From: Soonwooa sp032078105
GTDB lineage: Bacteria > Bacteroidota > Bacteroidia > Flavobacteriales > Weeksellaceae
Assembly (NCBI GenBank): GCA_046269235.1
Contig: JBJZOS010000001.1
Span: forward strand, 186,001-250,000
Direction of reading: 5' to 3'
Length of the DNA: 64,000 nt
In this document: positions 17,572 through 27,134 of the stretch, one piece after another
How positions within the stretch are numbered: the stretch's first letter is position 1
How the letters are laid out: each line of letters starts with the position of its first letter
The notes under the pieces: model-generated
Seen by the model: only the letters and a program-made list of their open reading frames with translations
Databases searched by the model: none
Told to the model about the DNA's origin: nothing
Position numbers and translations under genes: made by a program

Positions 17572-17700
17572 GGGCGGCAATTCGGGCTATTCAGGGGTTT
17601 CGTCTTCAGAAGCCCGAACTTTCCCAAGGCTTTTCTTCAGACCGCTCGCTTTGCTCGCGCCCTTATTATCCCGGCCGCGACTACCAACTGCCATAATTAT
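17572..17700. repeat. GC-rich intergenic island
   Basis: About 125 bases far richer in G and C than the surroundings, without a plausible gene. It contains an inverted repeat TTCGGGC (17581-17587) / GCCCGAA (17612-17618) and the low-complexity segment CCGCTCGCTTTGCTCGCGCCC. It resembles the GC-rich interspersed repeats scattered between flavobacterial genes; a second island of similar style lies at 48305-48465. Confidence 0.5.
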
Positions 17701-17706
17701 AAAACA

Positions 17707-17743
17707 AAAAATCCTATCGAACGATAGGATTTTTTGTTTTATT
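17707..17743. terminator. Bidirectional terminator between cphA and aquaporin
   Basis: AAAAAATCCTATCG and CGATAGGATTTTTT form a perfect stem with a 2-base spacer, flanked by A and T runs on both sides. Confidence 0.88.
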
Positions 17744-17852
17744 CAAGCTTAAAAAAGAATTTTTTATCAGTAAAACTGCCCAATTATAATCTTTAGAAAA
17801 TACTAAAAATCAAAAGAATAACTGCCGTTATACTAAGCTTGTTTTAGATGTA

Positions 17853-18581
17853 TTATGCATTTGCAACTTCTTCGTCAGTTCTTTGCAAAAGGAATTTGTA
17901 GATGGCACCACCAACAATGGCTCCTAATATTGGTGCAACCCAGAATAGCCATAACTGCGACATCGCTTGTCCACCAACAAAAACAGATTGAGAAAGTGAT
18001 CTTGCAGGGTTAACAGATGTATTTGTAATTGGGATAGAAATCAAGTGGATCAATGTAAGTCCTAGACCAATGGCGATACCCGCAAATTTTCCGTTCGCAA
18101 ATTTATCTGTTGCTCCCATAATGATAATTAAGAAAAAGCAAGTCAATAAAAATTCCGTCATAAAGGCTTGTTGCATCGAATAGCTTTTACCAAAATAGAC
18201 GGCAGACTCGTAGAAATTGGTAGCAAAGGATCCAGCACTGCCATCGCCAACACCACCATTGATGAAACTAAGCGCACCAGCAGCTGCAATAGCACCAACG
18301 CATTGCGCCACAATATACGGCACCAATTCTTTAGCTGAAAATCTTCCACCCGCGAAAAGTCCAAAAGAAACCGCAGGATTGAAGTGACCTCCCGAGATAT
18401 GCCCAACAGCATAAGCCATCGTCAAAACCGTAAGACCAAAAGCCAAAGCAACACCAACCAAAAGAATACCCAATTGCCCAGTGCTTGCCGGGGCGATTTG
18501 AGAAGCGAAAATAGCACTTCCGCAACCTCCGAATACTAACCAAAATGTGCCGAAAAATTCAGCAAATAATTTTTTTGTCAT
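17853..18581 (-). CDS. aqpZ: Aquaporin Z
   Basis: 242 residues with six membrane segments and both NPA boxes (HFNPAVSFG and NTSVNPARSLS). The opening KKLFAEFFGTFWLVFGGCGS matches AqpZ closely. The selectivity-filter residues of the water-specific type can be placed: His in HLISIPITN, Thr in TNTSVNPARS, and the Arg after the second NPA, so water rather than glycerol is the expected substrate. It acts in the inner membrane. I start at the ATG at 18581; a longer frame to 18608 adds residues the family lacks. Confidence 0.95.
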   Translation of the reverse strand: MTKKLFAEFFGTFWLVFGGCGSAIFASQIAPASTGQLGILLVGVALAFGLTVLTMAYAVGHISGGHFNPAVSFGLFAGGRFSAKELVPYIVAQCVGAIAAAGALSFINGGVGDGSAGSFATNFYESAVYFGKSYSMQQAFMTEFLLTCFFLIIIMGATDKFANGKFAGIAIGLGLTLIHLISIPITNTSVNPARSLSQSVFVGGQAMSQLWLFWVAPILGAIVGGAIYKFLLQRTDEEVANA

Positions 18582-18605
18582 AGTTTGAAATTTTTTTGTG
18601 TTTAT

Positions 18606-18613
18606 CAAATGTA
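18606..18613 (-). promoter_or_regulatory. -7 box TACATTTG of aqpZ
   Basis: Minus-strand TACATTTG matches TAnnTTTG, about 24 bases upstream of the ATG. Confidence 0.5.
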
Positions 18614-18715
18614 GGATAATTTTTAATACAATTTTTATTTCATTGGACTAAACAGGCAACTTTGTCTTATTTTTTTAGTGGTTCGGTTTTTGTCCCGATT
18701 TAGAAAAGAGAAAAT

Positions 18716-19708
18716 ATGGCAATTAAATATTCGGTGTTAGATTTAGCAACTATTATTAAAGGCGATAATCTTAACCAAACTTTTGATAAATCTGTTAGAG
18801 CGGCTCAAAAAGCAGAAGAATTAGGCTTTACGAGATATTGGTTTTCGGAGCATCATAATATGCCCAACGTAGCGAGTGCAGCTACTTCCATATTAATAGG
18901 ACATGTTGCATCACAAACCAAAACGTTGAGAATTGGCTCTGGTGGTATTATGTTACCCAATCATTCGACATTGTCAGTTGCTGAACAATTTGGGACTTTG
19001 GAAGCTTTATATCCTAACAGAATCGATTTAGGTTTGGGAAGAGCACCAGGAACGGATATGCTGACGGCAAGCATTTTGCGACGAGGACAATTGGATAATA
19101 CCTATAATTTTGAATTCCATATTCAAGAGCTTAGACAATATTTGAGTGAAGAAAATAGAAATTCAAAAGTTAGAGCAATTCCAGGAGAAGGCGCAGATGT
19201 TCCGTTATACATACTTGGATCTTCTACAGACAGTGCTTTTCTTGCAGCAAAATTAGGTTTGCCGTATGCTTTTGCAGCGCATTTTGCACCATCACAAATG
19301 GAAGTTGCATTTGAAATTTATGAAGAGCATTTTCAGCCAAGTGACGTTTTAAACAAGCCTTATAAAATGGCGTGTATTAACATTATTGCGGCTGACACAG
19401 TCGAAGAAGCGCATTACTTGTCGACGTCGCATTTTCAAGCTTTTGTTAACATTTTGACGGATCAACGTCAGCCACTTTTGCCACCTGAAGAAACGCAGTT
19501 GGGCGATATGTCTAATGAGTTGGCTGTACATCTCAATAGAATGGCTGCCAAAACCTTTGTTGGCGATAAAAATCTTTTAGAAAAGAAATTATCAGACTTT
19601 GTAAAATTGAATAAGGTGGACGAAATTATTGTGTCAGGACATATTTATGATTTTGATGCAAAACTTCATTCCTACGAAATCGCTGCTGAGGTTTTGAAAG
19701 CATTGTAG
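18716..19708 (+). CDS. LLM-class flavin-dependent oxidoreductase (luciferase-like)
   Basis: 330 residues of bacterial luciferase-like monooxygenase fold. Typical blocks are KAEELGFTRYWFSEHHNMP, IRIGSGGIMLPNHS-type sequence (here LRIGSGGIMLPNHS), EQFGTLEALYPNRIDLGLGR and the PLYILGSSTDSAFLAAKLGLPYAFAAHF region (quoted in part: ILGSSTDSAF). It uses reduced flavin, but the substrate is unknown; it is of the LuxA-like group that has no partner beta subunit nearby. It is cytoplasmic. A terminator follows and is shared with the convergent nuo operon. Confidence 0.85.
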   Translation: MAIKYSVLDLATIIKGDNLNQTFDKSVRAAQKAEELGFTRYWFSEHHNMPNVASAATSILIGHVASQTKTLRIGSGGIMLPNHSTLSVAEQFGTLEALYPNRIDLGLGRAPGTDMLTASILRRGQLDNTYNFEFHIQELRQYLSEENRNSKVRAIPGEGADVPLYILGSSTDSAFLAAKLGLPYAFAAHFAPSQMEVAFEIYEEHFQPSDVLNKPYKMACINIIAADTVEEAHYLSTSHFQAFVNILTDQRQPLLPPEETQLGDMSNELAVHLNRMAAKTFVGDKNLLEKKLSDFVKLNKVDEIIVSGHIYDFDAKLHSYEIAAEVLKAL

Positions 19709-19764
19709 TCTTTTAACCACAGATTTTATAGACAATTATTTAGTCTAAAACTTAATTTAAAAAC

Positions 19765-19796
19765 AAAAAAGCTTCAGAAGAACTGAAGCTTTTTTA
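19765..19796. terminator. Bidirectional terminator between the LLM gene and nuoN
   Basis: AAAAAAGCTTCAG pairs with CTGAAGCTTTTTT around a 5-base loop, ending 8 bases before the nuoN stop. It can terminate both convergent units. Confidence 0.88.
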
Positions 19797-19803
19797 AATT
19801 TTA

Positions 19804-21186
19804 TTAAAGTCCAAATTGCTTGACAAACAAGTCTGGATAAACACCTAGACTGATAATGGCGAAGATAATAACAACGGCCACAATGTTATAAGTGATGCTT
19901 ACTTTTTCTGAGGTATTGAATGTACTTTCTTTATAGAAAAACATGGCAATGATTAATCTTAAATAATAGGCGATACTTAATGCAGAGCCGAAAACTGCGA
20001 TTAACACTAAGAATTCGAAACCACCTTTAATTGCTTGGTTGAACAATGAGAACTTAGCCATAAATCCTGCTGTTAAAGGAATACCAGCCATTGATATCAT
20101 CGAAATAGATGCTGCAACAGCTAGTAAAGGATGTCTTTTTCCTAAACCGTTAAAGGCATTGAAAGAGGTTTCTCTTTTCACTTTTTCTACCCAGATTAAT
20201 GCCATGAAAACACCAACTGTAGATAACGAATAAGCGAATAGATAGAATGCTAAGTTATAAGGTGAAAGACTATTCATTCCAAAGAAGATTAGCGTCACAT
20301 ATCCAGCATGCGAAACACTAGAGTAGGCCAACATACGTTTTGCGTTGGTTTGTACCAATCCCATAACGTTTGCTAATAACAAAGTCACAATTAATAGTAC
20401 GCCAACAATGTTAATCCATTCTCCTACGATTCCTCCAAATGCGATAGTCATTAATTTTAAGAATGCAAAGAAACCTGCGATTTTAACAACTGTTGCCATG
20501 AAAGCAGTAATCAACGATGGTGCACCTTGATATACATCTGGACTCCACATGTGGAAAGGTGCTAAGGATACTTTGAAAGCCATTGCGGATAACATAAGAA
20601 TCGAGCCAACAATTAGCATCATATTCTTAGGATTGTTAATCGCGAAAGAGCTTATTTGATAAATATCAAAACTACCAGCAGATCCGTAAACTAATGCAAC
20701 ACCGAATAATAAAAATCCTGTTGCAAAAGCTCCCATTAAGAAATACTTCATTGAGGCTTCTGTAGAACGAAGATCTGTTTTGTTACTACCCGCCATTACA
20801 TATAATGGGATAGAAAGGATTTCGATACCGATAAATAATGTTACTAAATTTTGATAACCCAAAAGGACAACACCACCCGATAAAGAAATCAGCATTAATG
20901 CATACAATTCTGATTGGTGGCTTCTATGATTACTAAATGCAAATCCTCCAATAAAGAAAATTAGCAAAGTCGTTACGATAGAGATTTTTGTAAACAAAGC
21001 AGCATTAGTACTGTAATCGAACATCGTTTTGTAGGCTGCGAAAAATTCGCAATCTGGCAGATAACTTGCATAAAAAGCTACTAACAAACCTGCAATGCCG
21101 ATGTATCTGGAATATTTGCCTTGTTCGAAAACACCAGCAAATAATGCTAAAACTGCGGTAATGAATAATACTATAAAAACACTCAT
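19804..21186 (-). CDS. nuoN: NADH-quinone oxidoreductase subunit N
   Basis: 460 residues, about 14 membrane helices, antiporter-like subunit of complex I. The proton-channel regions around YFLMGAFATGFLLFGVALVYG and SLAPFHMWSPDVYQGAP, with charged residues inside helices, are visible (quoted fragments: GAFATGFLLF, FHMWSPDVYQGAP). It pumps protons in the inner membrane and is the last gene of the operon. It starts 15 bases after nuoM. Confidence 0.95.
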   Translation of the reverse strand: MSVFIVLFITAVLALFAGVFEQGKYSRYIGIAGLLVAFYASYLPDCEFFAAYKTMFDYSTNAALFTKISIVTTLLIFFIGGFAFSNHRSHQSELYALMLISLSGGVVLLGYQNLVTLFIGIEILSIPLYVMAGSNKTDLRSTEASMKYFLMGAFATGFLLFGVALVYGSAGSFDIYQISSFAINNPKNMMLIVGSILMLSAMAFKVSLAPFHMWSPDVYQGAPSLITAFMATVVKIAGFFAFLKLMTIAFGGIVGEWINIVGVLLIVTLLLANVMGLVQTNAKRMLAYSSVSHAGYVTLIFFGMNSLSPYNLAFYLFAYSLSTVGVFMALIWVEKVKRETSFNAFNGLGKRHPLLAVAASISMISMAGIPLTAGFMAKFSLFNQAIKGGFEFLVLIAVFGSALSIAYYLRLIIAMFFYKESTFNTSEKVSITYNIVAVVIIFAIISLGVYPDLFVKQFGL

Positions 21187-21201
21187 TTTTTATATATCAA
21201 A

Positions 21202-22704
21202 TTAACTTATCATTGATAAGAAGATAAACTTCAACGAACTACCCACCATTTCGATAATAACTTGCGGGAAAATACCCATAAGAATTACAAAAACAGATAA
21301 ACTTGCAAGAACTGAAAACTCTGCAGTCGAAAGATCTTTTGCGGTTGATAATAACATGTCATCTGTCTTACCAAACATTGCTTTCCCATACAATCTCAAC
21401 ATGTACACGGCACACAAGATTACTGTTAATCCTGATAAAGCACCCATAATGAGGTTATAATCAAAAACTGATTTAAGAAGGATAAATTCTCCGATAAATC
21501 CGTTAGTTAATGGCACCGCCATAGAACCTAATAAGATAATCATAAAAAGAACTGCAAACTTAGGCGCGATTTTCGCCAAACCTCCCATTTGTCTAATATC
21601 TCTTGTTTTAAATCTTTTATAAAGAATATCAGCACAGTAGAACAATCCTACAACGTTGATACCGTGCGCAAATGTCTGTACCAAAGCACCTTCTGCGCCT
21701 TCGATAACCAATGATGCTGGATTAGCAAGTCGCACTGTCAAAATTGCAGAAGCAAAAATACCTGCAACCATTAATCCTACGTGTGATAGGGAAGAATAAG
21801 CGATAATTCTTTTAGAATCGTTGTTAACAATGGCGATTAGCGCACCATAGATAACACCCACCACTGCTAGTATAACAACGATATCTCCCGAAATCCCACC
21901 AATTGCTAAAGGTGTAATTGGTAATAAATATCTTAAAACGCCATAAACAGCCATTTTTAACATGATACCTGATAACAACATCGAGCCTTGTGTCGGCGAA
22001 TAGGTATAGGTGTCTGGTTGCCATGTATGGAATGGGAATAATGGTAGCTTAACTGCAAAAGCAAAGAAGATAAACCAGAACATTAGGGTTTGTTGATTAA
22101 GGTTAAGCGCTGCGTTATACATATCCGTTACTGCGAATGACGCCGAATAGTTGTAAACGTAGATGAAGCCAAGTAACATGAATAGTGACCCAACAAAAGT
22201 GTAAACAAAGAATTTTGTTGTGAATTTAATACGTTTGTCTTCTTGTCCCCAAACTCCTGCGATAAGCCAAATCGGGATCAACGTCACTTCCCAGAAAATG
22301 TAGAATAACAAACCATCTAATGCTGTAAAAACACCAATTAATCCAAACTGCATTAACAAGATTAACGCATAGAAATTGTTGTTGTAAGGCTTGTTTTCGT
22401 TGTATGATGAAAGTATAATTAATGGTACTAAGATATTAGTTAGTATCACCAAAAGCATACTCATCCCATCTATTCCGAAATGAAGTGTACTGTTAATAAA
22501 CTGAAACCACGGATATTGGATTTCGTATTGTAATCTAGAATCTACCGTTGGTCCAAAGTCAAGATTGGATAACATGTAGAATGCTAAAAACATTTGTATA
22601 AACGCAATTGCCAGCGCAAGATGCTTGCTAGAAGAATTTCTCCATGCAAAAATCAATCCCGAACCTACAAGAGGTAATAGTAATAGTGTTGCTAAATATG
22701 ACAT
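21202..22704 (-). CDS. nuoM: NADH-quinone oxidoreductase subunit M
   Basis: 500 residues with about 14 membrane helices. Seen are the helix with FYIFWEVTLIPIWLIAG (channel Glu), PLFPFHTWQPDTYTYSPTQG and KRIIAYSSLSHVGLMVAG, all hallmarks of the NuoM antiporter-like proton channel. It follows nuoL with 2 bases between stop and start. Confidence 0.95.
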   Translation of the reverse strand: MSYLATLLLLPLVGSGLIFAWRNSSSKHLALAIAFIQMFLAFYMLSNLDFGPTVDSRLQYEIQYPWFQFINSTLHFGIDGMSMLLVILTNILVPLIILSSYNENKPYNNNFYALILLMQFGLIGVFTALDGLLFYIFWEVTLIPIWLIAGVWGQEDKRIKFTTKFFVYTFVGSLFMLLGFIYVYNYSASFAVTDMYNAALNLNQQTLMFWFIFFAFAVKLPLFPFHTWQPDTYTYSPTQGSMLLSGIMLKMAVYGVLRYLLPITPLAIGGISGDIVVILAVVGVIYGALIAIVNNDSKRIIAYSSLSHVGLMVAGIFASAILTVRLANPASLVIEGAEGALVQTFAHGINVVGLFYCADILYKRFKTRDIRQMGGLAKIAPKFAVLFMIILLGSMAVPLTNGFIGEFILLKSVFDYNLIMGALSGLTVILCAVYMLRLYGKAMFGKTDDMLLSTAKDLSTAEFSVLASLSVFVILMGIFPQVIIEMVGSSLKFIFLSMIS

Positions 22705-22706
22705 TA

Positions 22707-24602
22707 CTATTTCAATAAAAAGTTAATAATTAAAATTATTCCGATTGCTAAAGACATGATCAAAACATAGTTTTCGACCTTACCATTTTGTAATCTCTTC
22801 GCTGCTCTACCAGAGTCTGCTGCACCTAGCCCAATGAAAGTAACAATTGGGTTAAGAACCGATCTGTCGAACATTGATGCTGCTTTACCAAGTCCTTCAA
22901 CTGGTTTTACAACACAAGCCTGATATATTTCGTCGATAAACAACTTCTTTGCAGAAAGTCTTTGCCAACCAGTATATTCGTCTTCTGGAAGCGCCACTTT
23001 CTTTTTGTTAACATAGATATTTTTAACAACGAAGAAGATGACAGCAACCATACCAATTGTTAGCGTTAACAAAATCATCTCGATGTTAAACGGAATCTCA
23101 GCTGCAGCTTGTGGATATTTGTAAATTTTACTTAACCACGCTGCCAAATTCTGATACTCACCATGTCCAATAAAATGTGGAAGATTGATGAAACCACCAA
23201 CTACTGAAAGAATCGCTAAGACAACTAAGGGAAGAGTCATAGAAGCTGGACTTTCGTGGATGTGTTTCTGTTGTTCTTCAGTTCCACGGAAATCTCCGAA
23301 GAAGGTTAAGAACAATAATCTGAACATATATATCGCTGTCAGTGCTGCACTAAATAATGTTAATGCCCAAAGAACAGGACTTTTCTCATAAACTGTTACT
23401 AAAATTTCGTCTTTAGAAATCATACCTGACAATGGCGGAACACCACTAATAGCCAAAGTACCGATTAAGAATGTCCAATAGGTTACGGGGATTTTCTTTC
23501 TAAGTCCGCCCATAAAGCGCATATCTTGTTCGCCACTCATCGCGTGGATTACAGATCCTGCTCCCAAGAATAATAAAGCTTTGAAGAAGGCATGCGTCAT
23601 AACATGGAACATTCCCGTTGTATAGGCGCCCGCGCCCAAAGCAATAAACATAAAACCTAACTGCGAAACAGTAGAGTAGGCTAATACTTTTTTGATATCG
23701 TTTTGTCTTAAACCAATGAAAGCAGCAACTAACGATGTTGCTAAACCGATTAACAAAATAACATTAAGTGTTGTCGGCGCTAAAGTGAATAAGAAATTTG
23801 ATCGTACTACTAAATAAATACCCGCCGTTACCATTGTTGCAGCATGGATTAACGCAGATACAGGCGTGGGTCCAGCCATCGCATCTGGCAACCAAGTGAA
23901 AAGCGGAAGCTGAGCAGATTTACCAACAGCCCCAACGAATAGACACATCGTGATGAAGATAATCGCATTACCATCTAATTCAAAAACTGATGAATTTTCT
24001 GCAACACTCAAGAAGTCAATGGCGTTAAGGTGATTTGCTAAAGCAAAAATACCTAACAACAATCCTAAGTCACCAATACGGTTCATGATAAAGGCTTTGC
24101 GAGCAGCTTTACCATATTCAACATTGTCATACCAGAAACCAATTAATAGGTAAGAACAAAGTCCTACACCTTCCCATCCGATGAATAGGATAAGGTAATT
24201 GCTTCCCAATACCAATAACAACATCGAAAAGATGAAAAGATTTAGGTATGTAAAAAACTTATAAAAACCTTTGTCATGGCTCATATAACCCATAGAATAA
24301 AGGTGAATTAACGATCCGATTCCTGTAATAATCATTACCATCATGATTGATAGTTGATCAACTTGGAATCCGAAGTTAACCTGCATCCCATTAACTGTGA
24401 ACCACTCAAATGCTTTTACAATAACAGGTGCGCTATCTTTTGACATTCCTATAAAGATGCTAACAGCAATAAGGAAAGATCCAAAAACAACCAAAGTTGC
24501 TAATCCACCAACAAGAGCTTTAGAAAGATTCTTCCCAAATAAACCATTGATGAGGAAGCCTGCTAATGGTAAAAGAATAATTGCGTAAACTAAATTTTCC
24601 AT
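22707..24602 (-). CDS. nuoL: NADH-quinone oxidoreductase subunit L
   Basis: 631 residues, the longest membrane-arm subunit. It contains FIGWEGVGLCSYLLIGFWY, PLFTWLPDAMAGPTPVSALIH and KKVLAYSTVSQLGFM, plus a C-terminal amphipathic helix region and a final membrane anchor typical of NuoL. It is the distal proton channel of complex I. Six bases separate it from nuoK. Confidence 0.96.
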   Translation of the reverse strand: MENLVYAIILLPLAGFLINGLFGKNLSKALVGGLATLVVFGSFLIAVSIFIGMSKDSAPVIVKAFEWFTVNGMQVNFGFQVDQLSIMMVMIITGIGSLIHLYSMGYMSHDKGFYKFFTYLNLFIFSMLLLVLGSNYLILFIGWEGVGLCSYLLIGFWYDNVEYGKAARKAFIMNRIGDLGLLLGIFALANHLNAIDFLSVAENSSVFELDGNAIIFITMCLFVGAVGKSAQLPLFTWLPDAMAGPTPVSALIHAATMVTAGIYLVVRSNFLFTLAPTTLNVILLIGLATSLVAAFIGLRQNDIKKVLAYSTVSQLGFMFIALGAGAYTTGMFHVMTHAFFKALLFLGAGSVIHAMSGEQDMRFMGGLRKKIPVTYWTFLIGTLAISGVPPLSGMISKDEILVTVYEKSPVLWALTLFSAALTAIYMFRLLFLTFFGDFRGTEEQQKHIHESPASMTLPLVVLAILSVVGGFINLPHFIGHGEYQNLAAWLSKIYKYPQAAAEIPFNIEMILLTLTIGMVAVIFFVVKNIYVNKKKVALPEDEYTGWQRLSAKKLFIDEIYQACVVKPVEGLGKAASMFDRSVLNPIVTFIGLGAADSGRAAKRLQNGKVENYVLIMSLAIGIILIINFLLK

Positions 24603-24608
24603 TCCTAA

Positions 24609-24938
24609 TTATCCTCTTAATTTATTAAATATACTTACGTCCACAGATTTAGTATTTCTGTACATCATAGCGATAATTGCAAGTCCAACTGCTACTTCGG
24701 CAGCTGCTACAACCATGATAAAAAATACTAATAATTGTCCATGCGCATCGCCTTTGTAAGCAGAAAAAGCTGCTAACAAAAGATTGACAGAGTTAAGCAT
24801 TAACTCCACACATCCAAGAATGATGATCGCATTTTTACGAATTAGAACGCCCAATACGCCTAAACAAAACAAAATGGTACTTAGAATAATAAAATATTCT
24901 AAAGGTACAGATTGTATAAAACTGTTAACTTCTCCCAT
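24609..24938 (-). CDS. nuoK: NADH-quinone oxidoreductase subunit K
   Basis: 109 residues with three membrane helices. Conserved acidic residues of the proton path are in the second helix (CVELMLNSVNLLLAAFS) and in the MVVAAAEVAVGLAI helix, as in all NuoK proteins. It sits 2 bases after nuoJ. Confidence 0.95.
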   Translation of the reverse strand: MGEVNSFIQSVPLEYFIILSTILFCLGVLGVLIRKNAIIILGCVELMLNSVNLLLAAFSAYKGDAHGQLLVFFIMVVAAAEVAVGLAIIAMMYRNTKSVDVSIFNKLRG

Positions 24939-24940
24939 TT

Positions 24941-25438
24941 TTATATTTCTTTTTTACCAATTAATACCGCACTAACGATCCCTGCAAATATCAAGACTGA
25001 TGCTAGCTCGAACGGTAAAACATATTCGTTAAATAATAATCTTCCTAAGTTTTTTGTCAATCCAACGCTAGCGTCAACTGTTGCTGCTGCTGTTGTATTA
25101 CCAGTAAGACCTTTGTAAGCGCCTAACATCCCGATAAACAAAATACAAACCGTGAAAATCCCGATGAATTTTGGAAGGTTTTTCTTTTTACTTTCATCTT
25201 TAGCATTAAGATTTAACATCATTAATACGTAAAGGAAAAGTACCATAATGGCTCCAGCGTATACGATAATCTGTACAATACCTAAAAATTGAGCATTAAG
25301 AAGAATATACATTGCCGCAATACTGAAAAACGTTACGATAAGAGACAAGACACTGTATAATGGATTTCTTGCAAATACAAAATACACAGCACTAAGAATT
25401 GCAAAAAAAGCAACTGTGAAAAATAATATCTGATCCAT
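24941..25438 (-). CDS. nuoJ: NADH-quinone oxidoreductase subunit J
   Basis: 165 residues with five membrane helices. NPLYSVLSLIVTFFSIAAMYILL and IVYAGAIMVLFLYVLMMLN (quoted fragments) are the NuoJ signature, including the helix that carries the pi-bulge at the E-channel. Two bases separate it from nuoI. Confidence 0.94.
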   Translation of the reverse strand: MDQILFFTVAFFAILSAVYFVFARNPLYSVLSLIVTFFSIAAMYILLNAQFLGIVQIIVYAGAIMVLFLYVLMMLNLNAKDESKKKNLPKFIGIFTVCILFIGMLGAYKGLTGNTTAAATVDASVGLTKNLGRLLFNEYVLPFELASVLIFAGIVSAVLIGKKEI

Positions 25439-25440
25439 TC

Positions 25441-25980
25441 TTAATAAGTTTTCTTTTGACGTTCACTAATATCGATACGTTGTTCGATTTTCTCAACTAA
25501 CTTGTCCTTACCGTAGACAAAATTTTGTCTTATCATTTCTACATCTACAAGACGATCTGTAAGGAAGATGGCTTGCTTTGGACAAGCTTCTTCGCACATA
25601 CCGCAAAAGATACAACGCAGCATATCGATTTCGTAGATTTCGGCATATTTTTCTTCTCTATAAAGATGTTTTTCGTCTTTTGTACGTTCTGCAGCAGTCA
25701 TTGTAATCGCTTCTGCAGGGCAAGCTACAGCGCACAATCCACACGCAGTACAACGCTCTCTACCTTCATCGTCACGTTTTAGGACATGTTGTCCACGCCA
25801 GATTATAGCACGTGGTCTTTGCTCGTCAGGATATCGTACGGAAGGTACGCCTTTAACAAGATTTCGTACAGCATGTTTCAAAGTAATCCCCATACCTTGT
25901 GCAATTGCAGGCAAGTATAGTTTTTCCTTCAAACTCATTTTCTTGTTAGAAACAACTTTTGATCTGTTTGTTAGTTTCAT
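25441..25980 (-). CDS. nuoI: NADH-quinone oxidoreductase subunit I
   Basis: 179 residues. Two ferredoxin-like motifs, CTACGLCAVACP and CIFCGMCEEACP, bind the [4Fe-4S] clusters N6a and N6b that pass electrons from NuoG to NuoB. It is a peripheral-arm subunit at the cytoplasmic face. Eighty-nine bases of patterned spacer separate it from nuoH. Confidence 0.96.
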   Translation of the reverse strand: MKLTNRSKVVSNKKMSLKEKLYLPAIAQGMGITLKHAVRNLVKGVPSVRYPDEQRPRAIIWRGQHVLKRDDEGRERCTACGLCAVACPAEAITMTAAERTKDEKHLYREEKYAEIYEIDMLRCIFCGMCEEACPKQAIFLTDRLVDVEMIRQNFVYGKDKLVEKIEQRIDISERQKKTY

Positions 25981-26069
25981 TTAATTATAGATATTTGATG
26001 TTAGACGTTAGATGTTAAAAGATAAATTTTATCAGATAGCACATCTTACATCATCATATTATCACTTTT
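25981..26069 (-). repeat. Heptad-patterned spacer nuoH-nuoI
   Basis: On the plus strand four successive 7-base words begin with GA (GATATTT, GATGTTA, GACGTTA, GATGTTA; 25990-26017). A central GATAAATTTTATC-like palindrome follows (26021-26033). The other half then carries the complementary word as GCACATC and TTACATC (26039-26052), 7 bases apart. The spacer therefore looks like a large imperfect hairpin with tandem words in its arms. No ORF. Confidence 0.7.
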
Positions 26070-27134
26070 TTAATTTCCGAATAGCAAGATTAATGCTCCT
26101 GTTACTAATAGATTAACCAATGCTAATGGGATTAACGTTTTCCATCCAAGGTGCATCAATTGATCGTATCGGAATCTCGGTAAAGTCCATCTTATCCACA
26201 TAAATAAGATAATACCGAATATTGTTTTACTTAAAAATGCTACAACACTCAATATACCAGCAACGTTTTCGCCCCAGTTCTGAGTAACCCAATCGATTCC
26301 TGGATAGTTGAAACCTCCAAAGAATAAAACGGTAATTAAAGCATTAGAAATAAACATGTTAACATATTCTCCGAACATGAATAATCCTAACTTCATCGAA
26401 GAATATTCGGTTGAATAACCTGTTACAAGTTCAGACTCACATTCTGGTAAGTCGAATGGGTGACGGTTGGTTTCTGCCAAAGCTGCAATTAAGAAAATAA
26501 TAAATGCAACGGGTTGGTAGAAGATGTTCCAGTTCATCCCAGAAATTTCAGGAATTATGCCCCAAAGCTTACCATGCGTTTGAGATTCAGTAATAACTTT
26601 TAAATCTAAAGAACCAGCCATCATAATAATTGCAAGCAACGAAAGTCCCATTGCCAATTCGTAAGAAATCATTTGTGAAGACGCTCTAACCGCACTTATC
26701 AAAGAGTACTTGTTGTTAGAAGCCCAACCTCCAATCATGATCCCGTACACACCGATTGATACCATCCCGATAAGATAAAGTACACCAACATCCACGTTAG
26801 CAACTTGAAGGTCAAAAGACTGTCCACCAATGTTAAGGCTTTTTCCCCAAGGGATAACCGCACCTGTAATTAATGAAATAAACATCACCAAGGCAGGTCC
26901 AATTACGAATAGGAATTTTTCGGCATTCGCAGGTGTAAAGTCTTCTTTGAAGAAGAATTTTCCACCATCAGCCAAAGGTTGTAAAAGTCCAAAAGGCCCC
27001 GCACGGTTAGGTCCAATACGGTCTTGCATAATTGCTGCCACTTTACGTTCTGCCCAAGTCGAGTAGGCTGCCACCGTAAGTGCTAGCAAGAATAAAGCTA
27101 GGACTAATATTAGTTTAAAAGTTAATAGTTCCAT
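26070..27134 (-). CDS. nuoH: NADH-quinone oxidoreductase subunit H
   Basis: 354 residues with about 8-9 membrane helices. The family blocks AERKVAAIMQDRIGPNRAGPFG, QPLADGGKFFFKEDFTP and AETNRHPFDLPECESELVTG (each quoted in part elsewhere) contain the loop that forms the quinone-entry site. It joins the membrane and peripheral arms of complex I. Confidence 0.96.
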   Translation of the reverse strand: MELLTFKLILVLALFLLALTVAAYSTWAERKVAAIMQDRIGPNRAGPFGLLQPLADGGKFFFKEDFTPANAEKFLFVIGPALVMFISLITGAVIPWGKSLNIGGQSFDLQVANVDVGVLYLIGMVSIGVYGIMIGGWASNNKYSLISAVRASSQMISYELAMGLSLLAIIMMAGSLDLKVITESQTHGKLWGIIPEISGMNWNIFYQPVAFIIFLIAALAETNRHPFDLPECESELVTGYSTEYSSMKLGLFMFGEYVNMFISNALITVLFFGGFNYPGIDWVTQNWGENVAGILSVVAFLSKTIFGIILFMWIRWTLPRFRYDQLMHLGWKTLIPLALVNLLVTGALILLFGN

